5,914 nucleotides of DNA, taken from positions 1 through 5,914 of the forward strand of contig CAAHEJ010000030.1 of the NCBI GenBank assembly GCA_900772495.1, written 5' to 3'. Both the position numbers and the translations under genes were made by a program. This document shows, piece by piece, positions 1 to 5,250 of the stretch (position 1 is its first letter; the number at the start of each line of letters is the position of its first letter). This DNA comes from an uncultured Campylobacter sp. (GTDB taxonomy: Bacteria; Campylobacterota; Campylobacteria; Campylobacterales; Campylobacteraceae). The notes beneath the pieces were generated by a model. The model ran no database searches, had not been told where the DNA came from, and worked only from the letters and a program-made list of their open reading frames with translations.

Positions 1-1290
1 GGGCGACATTTTCGTCCTTGTGTTGTCGCTTTTTTCATCGCCTAAATTTTTGCCCTTTTGCTCTACCAAAGTGCTGTCTGTGATAACCTTAAAGCAGTGA
101 TTTGAGCCTTTATACTCATACGAAAGCTCGAAACGATGGCTTACGCAGGTTTTATCCACTATGTAAAGCCCTAGCCCAAGCCCTTCTTTTTTGTTATCCT
201 TTTCGCGGATAAAGGGTTTTAGGTATTCTGTGTAGTCGTGCTTAAAGGGTTTGCCCTTGTTTTTGACGACAAAGCCGTTTTCAAAGCACTCGATAGTGCA
301 AATTCCATCATCTGAGTATTTAAGTGCGTTTTCGATTAAGTTTTTAAGAGCCAGCGCAAAGCTGTCTATATCGACATTTAGGCTAAATTTATCACTCTTT
401 TTTACCTTGACTTTTTTGTCAAATTCCACATCAAGTAGCATTTTTTTGGCTTGTTCAAGCACTTCATCAAAGCGGTGCGGGCGGATTTCAAGGGTGTAGT
501 TTTTGGAAAACAAACTTTCGATTTTAGCCGACTCGTTTATCAGCGTGTCAAGGCGCGTGAAAATATCCACTAGCCGTTCTTTTTGCTTTTTTTCTTTTAT
601 CATCTCAGCCACAAGCCTGCCCTTGCCGATGGGCGTTTTAAATTCGTGCATTATGGTGCGTAAAAAAAGCTGCCTAGACTCCACAAGCTCGTGCATTCGC
701 TCAATTGTATCTGAAAAATCCGTGGCGATTTCGCCTATGTCGTCTCTTTTAAAATCCTGCGCGAAAAAGTCCTCACCGCTCACCGCAAGGGCGATTTGCT
801 TTCGTAATTTTCCAAGCGGGGTTAGGGATTTCATAATCGACAAATACAGCACAAACACCAGCACCACAGAAAGCAAAAAGCCAAAAAGCATAAATTCAAA
901 GGCGATATTGCTTCTTTTTGTCTTAAACAATATATCCTCATCATCATCTATCATCTCCAAAAAAAGCGCATAATCATAAGATATAGACGAAACAAGCCCA
1001 AAATCCGTCATCATCTTAAAATGATACTTGCCATTTTGCTTGACATCTTGGGCGAGTTTTTTGTCCTCGACAAGCTTAAAGCCGCTATTCATAAGATGAC
1101 GAGTGAGATTTTTGTCGCTGTTAAGGTTGTAGTTGCTTACTAGGAATTTAACGACATTTTCGTGGTAGTCGCGTTGTTCGCTGTCGTATGTTTGCAGTGT
1201 CCATTTTAAAGAAATAACAAACAAAATGCCGATTAAAAGGCAAACGATGGCGAACAAAATGCTGATTTTCAGCTGTATAGATGACTTCAT
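1..1290 (-). CDS. racS: RacS-type membrane sensor histidine kinase (3' end outside window)
   Basis: The frame is open from the ATG at 1290-1288 to the left edge, giving 430 codons with no stop, so the C-terminus lies outside the window. Residues about 9-28 form a first membrane helix, 29-129 a periplasmic sensor loop and 131-151 a second helix. A HAMP-like linker follows (about 150-200). The phospho-accepting histidine is H215 in the H box MHEFKTP. The N box is NLIENALKYS (N317, N321), the F box is around YLKPFIRE (356-363), and the G2 box is GLGLGLYIV (370-378). The G1 position is degenerate (NKGKP, 344-348). The protein should autophosphorylate and pass phosphate to RacR. Its ATG overlaps the racR stop as ATGA and has no properly spaced Shine-Dalgarno, so translation is probably coupled to racR. 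The gene name rests on similarity to C. jejuni RacS and on the racR/dnaJ context; the signal sensed is not visible. Confidence 0.9.
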   Translation of the reverse strand, partial: MKSSIQLKISILFAIVCLLIGILFVISLKWTLQTYDSEQRDYHENVVKFLVSNYNLNSDKNLTRHLMNSGFKLVEDKKLAQDVKQNGKYHFKMMTDFGLVSSISYDYALFLEMIDDDEDILFKTKRSNIAFEFMLFGFLLSVVLVFVLYLSIMKSLTPLGKLRKQIALAVSGEDFFAQDFKRDDIGEIATDFSDTIERMHELVESRQLFLRTIMHEFKTPIGKGRLVAEMIKEKKQKERLVDIFTRLDTLINESAKIESLFSKNYTLEIRPHRFDEVLEQAKKMLLDVEFDKKVKVKKSDKFSLNVDIDSFALALKNLIENALKYSDDGICTIECFENGFVVKNKGKPFKHDYTEYLKPFIREKDNKKEGLGLGLYIVDKTCVSHRFELSYEYKGSNHCFKVITDSTLVEQKGKNLGDEKSDNTRTKMSP

Positions 1291-1964
1291 CCTATGAGTT
1301 TGTAGCCTATGCCACGCACGGATAAAATGTGCTTGGGGGCTTTTGGATTGTCTCCGATTTTACCGCGCAAACGCCCGATGATGACATCTAAACTTTTTGA
1401 ATTTTTGTCTTTTAAATTCTTGCAATGGCGCACAAGCTGTTCTCTTGATATAGCAAAGCCGTGTTGACGAATGAGATAATCCAAAATTTCATACTCAGCT
1501 GGGGTTAATGTCAGCACATAGCCTTCGTGGCTTATCTCGTGCCTTTTGTCATTAACCTTAAAGGCACTATCGGTTACGATATCGTTGCTTTCGCTTTTTA
1601 GGCTACGCTTGGTGCGGCGGATAAGGCTCATAATCCTAGCATACATTTCTTTGGGGTCATAAGGCTTTGGCAGATAATCATCAGCCCCGATTTGCAAGCC
1701 CACAACCTTGTCGCTCAAATCCCCACGCGCTGATGAGATGATGATAGGAATGTCGCTTTTGGTGCGAATCTCACGGCACACTTCAAGCCCGTCAATGCCC
1801 GGCAAGGTCAAATCCAAAATCAAACAATCATAATCGCTCATTTTTAGCCCCATCACAGGTGCGGGGTCCTCGTAGTTTGTGATTTTAATGTTAAATTGAG
1901 CAAGGTATTCAGAAAGCAAGGTAGCAAACTCAGTATCGTCCTCAATCATCAGTATATTCATCAT
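1287..1964 (-). CDS. racR: RacR, OmpR/PhoB-family response regulator
   Basis: This encodes a 225-residue DNA-binding response regulator. The N-terminal receiver domain (about 3-118) shows the acidic pair D9-D10, the phospho-acceptor D51 in LILDLTLPG, S78 at the conserved Ser/Thr position and K100 in LPKPYDP. A winged-helix output domain (about 125-225) ends in VRGIGYKLIG, typical of the OmpR/PhoB group. I chose the first ATG of an ATG-ATG pair: AGAAAGG lies 6 bases upstream, and it lines up with the C. jejuni start as I recall it (MINVLMIEDD). A TTG at 2006 would add 14 unlikely residues (LQCVCIFIKERHK) and falls inside a promoter-like element. The gene precedes racS in one transcript with a 4-base overlap. 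RacRS of C. jejuni has been linked to temperature-dependent growth, chicken colonisation and low-oxygen metabolism; whether the targets are the same here is inference. Confidence 0.93.
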   Translation of the reverse strand: MMNILMIEDDTEFATLLSEYLAQFNIKITNYEDPAPVMGLKMSDYDCLILDLTLPGIDGLEVCREIRTKSDIPIIISSARGDLSDKVVGLQIGADDYLPKPYDPKEMYARIMSLIRRTKRSLKSESNDIVTDSAFKVNDKRHEISHEGYVLTLTPAEYEILDYLIRQHGFAISREQLVRHCKNLKDKNSKSLDVIIGRLRGKIGDNPKAPKHILSVRGIGYKLIG

Positions 1965-1996
1965 TTTGTGCCTTTCTTTAATAAAAATACAAACAC

Positions 1997-2005
1997 ATTG
2001 TAACA
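1997..2005 (-). promoter_or_regulatory. Candidate proximal racR promoter (extended -10)
   Basis: Read on the minus strand this is TGTTACAAT, an extended -10 (TGnTAnAAT) preceded by a run of T, as is usual for sigma-70 promoters in Campylobacter. Transcription would start near 1990, leaving a leader of about 25 bases before the racR ATG. The TTAAC palindrome at 2012-2030 covers the expected -35 zone. Confidence 0.55.
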
Positions 2006-2011
2006 AAAATT

Positions 2012-2030
2012 TGTTAAATTTAACTTAACA
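2012..2030. promoter_or_regulatory. TTAAC-rich palindrome between divergent promoters, candidate operator
   Basis: The interval contains a perfect 12-base palindrome GTTAAATTTAAC (2013-2024) followed directly by another TTAACA. This gives a TGTTAA/TTAACA inverted pair (2012-2017 and 2025-2030) and a TTAAC-TTAAC tandem repeat (2020-2029). It covers the -35 zone of both the dnaJ promoter and the proximal racR promoter. OmpR-family regulators usually bind paired half-sites, so RacR is the obvious candidate binder. That is inference, and palindromes arise easily in AT-rich spacers. Confidence 0.4.
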
Positions 2031-2035
2031 TTATA
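2030..2035 (-). promoter_or_regulatory. Candidate distal racR promoter -10 (TATAAT)
   Basis: The minus strand reads TATAAT here, a perfect -10 hexamer, but without the TG extension. Transcription would start near 2023, inside the adjacent palindrome, giving a leader of about 59 bases. It may be a second racR promoter or chance in an AT-rich spacer. Confidence 0.35.
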
Positions 2036-2041
2036 AAAATT

Positions 2042-2050
2042 TGGTAAAAT
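2042..2050 (+). promoter_or_regulatory. dnaJ promoter, extended -10
   Basis: TGGTAAAAT fits the extended -10 pattern TGnTAnAAT, preceded by a T-rich stretch. Transcription would start near 2057, leaving a leader of about 23 bases before the GTG start. No CIRCE (HrcA) or HAIR (HspR) inverted repeat, the usual heat-shock operators, is visible in this spacer. Confidence 0.6.
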
Positions 2051-2079
2051 TCTTTTCATTTTTTGCAAAAAGGGACGAA

Positions 2080-3186
2080 GTGGAGATTGATTATTATGAA
2101 ATTTTAGAAATTTCAAGGACAGCAGATAAAGAAAGTATCAAAAAAGCCTACCGCAAGCTAGCTTTGCAGTTTCATCCTGACAGAAATCAAGGCGACAGCG
2201 AAGCTGAAAGCAAATTTAAACTCATCAACGAAGCTTATCAAGTGCTTAGCGATGATGAAAAGCGAGCAGTGTATGACAGATACGGGCGCGATGGACTGAA
2301 AAGCGGCGGATTTAGCTTTGATGACTTTGATTTGGGCGACATTTTTTCGAGCTTTTTTGGCGGTGGCTTTGGAAATATGGGCAAAAGACGAGGCTCACAA
2401 GATGCTTATGATGCAAATTTAGGCGTTTTGCTGAATTTAAGCTTTAAAGAAGCCGTTTTTGGCTGCACGAAAAGCGTGAAATTCAGCTACAAAAGCGCTT
2501 GCAAAGCCTGCAAAGGCTCTGGCTCCAAAGACGGCGCACTGACGACTTGCCCCAAATGCAAGGGCAAAGGGCAAGTGGGCGTGCAAAGTGGCTTTATGAC
2601 TTTCGTGCAAACTTGCGCAGAGTGCGCTGGTGTAGGGCAAATCATCAAAGAAAAATGCGCTCAATGCAAGGGCAAGGGCTATGAAGAAAGCAGCGAAAAT
2701 GTCGAAGTGAAAGTGCCTGAGGGCATAGATGATGGTATGAGCTTGCGAGTGGCGGACAAGGGCAATGTCCTAAAAGACGGCACTCGCGGCGATTTGCTTG
2801 TGCGCGTGAGCGTGGCTGATGATAAATTTTTCTTGCGAGACGGCAGCGATGTGTATATCGAATTTCCCGTGTTTTTCACGCAGGTAGCACTAGGCGAAAG
2901 GGTTAAAGTGCCGACTTTGCGCTCGCACGCCTTTTTACAGCTGCCTTTGGGCGCAAAGGACGGCGATAGATTTGTGCTAGAAAATGAGGGCATAAAGCAG
3001 CTAAACAGCGACAAAAAGGGGCGTCAAATCGTGCAAATCGCCATAAAATTCCCCAAAAATTTAAACGATGAGCAAAAAGACTTGCTTGGCAAACTCAATG
3101 AAAGTTTTGGCGTGAGCGAAGATGGCTTAAATGACGAGCAAAAGGGCTTTTTCGACAAAATCGCCCAGTGGTTTAAGGGCGAGTAA
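2080..3186 (+). CDS. dnaJ: DnaJ (Hsp40) co-chaperone
   Basis: This encodes a 368-residue cytoplasmic co-chaperone that delivers unfolded proteins to DnaK and stimulates its ATPase. The J domain (about 4-68) carries the essential HPD motif at 32-34. A short Gly/Phe-rich linker follows (about 75-105). The zinc-binding region has all four CxxCxGxG motifs, starting at C141, C157, C179 and C193, so two zinc sites are intact. The C-terminal substrate-binding region runs from about 205 to the end. Length and layout are those of a type I DnaJ, and the C-terminal part (IYIEFPVFFTQ-like, GTRGDL) resembles the C. jejuni protein. I chose GTG at 2080 because AAGGGA ends 4 bases upstream and translation then begins MEIDYYEIL, matching the C. 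jejuni start. An in-frame TTG at 2041 overlaps the promoter -10 and would add an unlikely Phe-rich leader. The gene is divergent from racR and appears to be transcribed alone. Confidence 0.96.
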   Translation: MEIDYYEILEISRTADKESIKKAYRKLALQFHPDRNQGDSEAESKFKLINEAYQVLSDDEKRAVYDRYGRDGLKSGGFSFDDFDLGDIFSSFFGGGFGNMGKRRGSQDAYDANLGVLLNLSFKEAVFGCTKSVKFSYKSACKACKGSGSKDGALTTCPKCKGKGQVGVQSGFMTFVQTCAECAGVGQIIKEKCAQCKGKGYEESSENVEVKVPEGIDDGMSLRVADKGNVLKDGTRGDLLVRVSVADDKFFLRDGSDVYIEFPVFFTQVALGERVKVPTLRSHAFLQLPLGAKDGDRFVLENEGIKQLNSDKKGRQIVQIAIKFPKNLNDEQKDLLGKLNESFGVSEDGLNDEQKGFFDKIAQWFKGE

Positions 3187-3312
3187 ATTTAAGCTTAACA
3201 CAAAGAATTCTTTGTAATTTCGCCAAAGTTTATCTCGCAAAAACGCCCCAAAAAAGTGGCGCAAATTTTCGCGCAAAGAGGCTAAATTCAAAGCATTAGC
3301 CAAATTCATCAT
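3127..3312 (-). CDS. Possible small protein (61 aa) after trpA, unknown function
   Basis: A 61-codon frame opens with ATG-ATG 23 bases after the trpA stop. AAAGGG (3319-3324) sits 6 bases before the first ATG, a spacing as good as that of the real genes here. The predicted protein is hydrophobic and basic (MMNLANALNLASLREN at the start, LWRNYKEFF in the middle) without a clear membrane helix or known domain. Its last 60 bases run antisense to the 3' end of dnaJ. It could be the last gene of the trpBA transcript, a degraded remnant, or chance. I do not recognise it. Confidence 0.35.
   Translation of the reverse strand: MMNLANALNLASLRENLRHFFGAFLRDKLWRNYKEFFVLSLNLLALKPLGDFVEKALLLVI
3200..3215. 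terminator. Perfect 16-base palindrome after dnaJ, possible weak terminator
   Basis: ACAAAGAATTCTTTGT is a perfect palindrome that can fold as a 6-base-pair stem with an AATT loop, 14 bases after the dnaJ stop. It lies between convergent genes, so it could act in both directions. The stem is AT-rich and neither side has a long U tract, so termination would be weak. It is also inside the possible small reading frame at 3127-3312. Confidence 0.35.
3280..3301. repeat. Inverted repeat GGCTAA-N10-TTAGCC
   Basis: Two perfect 6-base arms (3280-3285 and 3296-3301) flank a 10-base loop in the dnaJ-trpA gap. Neither strand has a strong U tract right after it, so I do not call it a terminator. It falls within the first codons of the possible small gene, where it could form a hairpin in the mRNA. 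Confidence 0.4.
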
Positions 3313-3335
3313 TTTAAACCCTTTGATAAATTTGC

Positions 3336-4073
3336 CTAAAACAGCTCATCTATCCTTTGCAAAATTTGCCCCAAATCCCCGCTTTCAAAGGCTTTGACCA
3401 CGCTCGTGCCGATTATAGCTCCATCGGCTACTTTTTTGCACGCCAGCACATCAGCGTGAGTTTTCACGCCAAAGCCAGCAAAAACGGGCAAATTCGTGTG
3501 CTTTTTTATGCGTTTGACTAACTTTTCAAGCTCGCCCTGTGCCATTTGGTTACCCCCCGTGATACCAACGCTTGCAAGCGCATACACAAAGCCACTTGCA
3601 CGGCTTAAAATCTTTTTAAGCCTTTCCTCGCTTGTGGTTACGCTTACAAGCGGGATAAGCGCAATGCCAGCTTTTTGACACTCTTTAAAAAGCTCCTCAT
3701 TTTCCTCATAAGGTAGCTCAGGCACGATAAGCCCGCTAATGCCCACGCTTTTAGCCTTTGCCACGAATTTTTTAAGCCCATAAGAAAAGATGAGATTATA
3801 ATACACCAAAAACACCAGCGTTTTGGTAGTTTTGACGCTCTTTAAAAGCTCAAACACCTTGTGAATGTCCGCTCCGCCACTCAAAGCCTTGCAAACAGCT
3901 TCAAAAATCACCTCTCCGTCAGCTATGGGGTCAGAGTATGGGATGCCGATTTCCAAAATGTCGATTTTACTCTCATCAAGGCACGCCAAAAATTCGCTAG
4001 TTAGCGTTAAATTTGGATACCCAGCCACTATGTAAGCGACATTTGCCTTGTCTTTAAACTCAAAATTAGCCAT
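3336..4073 (-). CDS. trpA: Tryptophan synthase alpha subunit
   Basis: This encodes a 245-residue TIM-barrel enzyme that cleaves indole-3-glycerol phosphate to indole and glyceraldehyde 3-phosphate and channels the indole to TrpB. The two catalytic acids are present: E41 (DILEIGIPYSDP) and D52 (PIADGE), matching Glu49 and Asp60 of the Salmonella enzyme. The phosphate-binding loops appear as ASVGITGG, AGFGV and GAIIGTSVV. The length is slightly short but normal for the family. I chose the ATG at 4073-4071, which begins MANFEFKDK. AAAGGA (4081-4086) lies 7 bases upstream inside the end of trpB, and the coding regions overlap by 8 bases. An upstream ATG at 4136 would create a 71-base overlap, and I see no supporting ribosome site. 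The gene probably forms one transcript with trpB. Confidence 0.96.
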   Translation of the reverse strand: MANFEFKDKANVAYIVAGYPNLTLTSEFLACLDESKIDILEIGIPYSDPIADGEVIFEAVCKALSGGADIHKVFELLKSVKTTKTLVFLVYYNLIFSYGLKKFVAKAKSVGISGLIVPELPYEENEELFKECQKAGIALIPLVSVTTSEERLKKILSRASGFVYALASVGITGGNQMAQGELEKLVKRIKKHTNLPVFAGFGVKTHADVLACKKVADGAIIGTSVVKAFESGDLGQILQRIDELF

Positions 4074-5235
4074 AAATTCGTCCTTTCTCATAGCCTTGTA
4101 TGGTGTGCATATCTTTATCTCCACGCCCTGAGACATTTACCACTACCACAGAGCCTTTTTTAAGGCGCAGTTTTTCCAAATACGCCAAAGCGTGTGCGCT
4201 TTCTATCGCAGGGACTATGCCTTCTTTTTCGCAAAGCAGCTTTAAAGCGTTGATACACTCATCATCACTTACCGCATAATACTCCACTCTTTTGCTCTCG
4301 CACAAGTGCGCGTGAATGGGACCAACGCCCGGATAATCAAGCCCCGCCGATATACTATGCACGCTTAAAATGTTGCCAAGCTCATCTTGCAAAACCTTTG
4401 TTTTCATTCCGTGTATGATGCCATCTCGCCCCTTTGTGAGCGTAGCAGCGTGATAAGGCGTATCTGCGCCAAGCCCGCCCGCTTCTACTCCGATGAGACG
4501 AACTTTTTTGTCCTTTAAAAACTCATAAAAAGCACCGATAGCATTTGACCCGCCGCCCACGCAAGCGATGATTACATCAGGCTTTACGCTAAATTTTTTA
4601 AGCTGTTTTTTAAGCTCTTTGCTTATCACGCTTTGAAAATGCTCCACGATTTGCGGGTAAGGATAAGGACCAACGACTGAACCGATGACATAAAACACGC
4701 TTTCTATCTGCGCTACCCACGCTTGAATAGCTGCTGTCGTGGCTTCTTTGAGCGTTTTTAAGCCTGTTTCTATCTCACGCACCTTTGCGCCAAGCAATTT
4801 CATTTTATAAACATTCAAAGCCTGTCTTTGCGCGTCTGTCGCGCCCATAAACACTTCACATTCTAGCCCCAAAAGTGCCGCAGCCGTTGCAGTAGCAAGC
4901 CCGTGCTGTCCAGCACCTGTCTCGGCGATGACTTTCTTTTTGCCCATATATTTGGCTAAAAGTGCTTGTGCTAGGGCGTTGTTGATTTTGTGTGCGCCTG
5001 TGTGGTTTAAATCCTCGCGTTTAAGATAAATCTCAAAACCATAATGCGCACTTAAATTTTTCGCATAATAAAGCGGCGAAGGACGCCCCACATAGTGCGT
5101 TAAAAGCTCGTTTAGCTCGTTTTTAAAGTCCTTTGAAAAAGCGATTTTTTTATAAGCCTTTTCTAGCTCATAAAGCGCACTCATCGCTGTTTCAGGCACA
5201 AACTGCCCACCAAATTTACCATAATACCTTTTCAT
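4066..5235 (-). CDS. trpB: Tryptophan synthase beta subunit
   Basis: This encodes a 389-residue pyridoxal-phosphate enzyme that joins indole and L-serine to make L-tryptophan, working as an alpha2-beta2 complex with TrpA. The N-terminus (YYGKFGGQFVPE) is typical. The PLP lysine is K83 in HTGAHKINNA, the catalytic glutamate is E105 in AETGAGQHG, and the cofactor phosphate loop is GGGSNAIG. The C-terminal SGRGDKD motif is also present. The sequence fits the common TrpB1 class and closely resembles C. jejuni TrpB. The start is an ATG with AAAGGG 5 bases upstream. It begins only 15 bases after the stop of the LRR gene on the same strand. No other trp gene is visible and I saw no attenuator or TRAP/T-box-like leader. 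Transcription therefore comes either through the LRR gene or from a promoter inside it. Confidence 0.97.
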   Translation of the reverse strand: MKRYYGKFGGQFVPETAMSALYELEKAYKKIAFSKDFKNELNELLTHYVGRPSPLYYAKNLSAHYGFEIYLKREDLNHTGAHKINNALAQALLAKYMGKKKVIAETGAGQHGLATATAAALLGLECEVFMGATDAQRQALNVYKMKLLGAKVREIETGLKTLKEATTAAIQAWVAQIESVFYVIGSVVGPYPYPQIVEHFQSVISKELKKQLKKFSVKPDVIIACVGGGSNAIGAFYEFLKDKKVRLIGVEAGGLGADTPYHAATLTKGRDGIIHGMKTKVLQDELGNILSVHSISAGLDYPGVGPIHAHLCESKRVEYYAVSDDECINALKLLCEKEGIVPAIESAHALAYLEKLRLKKGSVVVVNVSGRGDKDMHTIQGYEKGRIYG

Positions 5236-5250
5236 TTTTGCCCTTTTTGT

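Noticed and set aside
251..973. Two plus-strand open frames of 82 and 156 codons
   Set aside because: They lie opposite racS, which is continuous here and carries the H box and HAMP region. Their Ser/Phe-rich products look like reverse-strand shadows and have no recognisable domain.
1965..2006. Longer racR starting at TTG 2006
   Set aside because: The extra residues are not seen in homologues as I recall them, and the TTG overlaps a promoter-like element. The ATG at 1964 has a good ribosome site.
1965..2079. CIRCE or HAIR heat-shock operator upstream of dnaJ
   Set aside because: Neither the TTAGCACTC/GAGTGCTAA pair nor the CTTGAGT/ACTCAAG pair is present; only the TTAAC palindrome is seen.
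2437..3014. Open frames on both strands inside dnaJ (2437-2664, 2499-2684, 2679-3014)
   Set aside because: They overlap the well-conserved zinc and C-terminal regions of DnaJ. Their Ser/Ala-rich or Gln/Arg-rich products are what out-of-frame reading of that sequence gives.
3496..3678. Plus-strand 60-codon frame opposite trpA
   Set aside because: It lies entirely within trpA, has no supporting context, and its product resembles no family I know.
4074..4136. Longer trpA starting at ATG 4136
   Set aside because: It would overlap trpB by 71 bases. The ATG at 4073 has a well-placed AAAGGA and gives the usual TrpA N-terminus.
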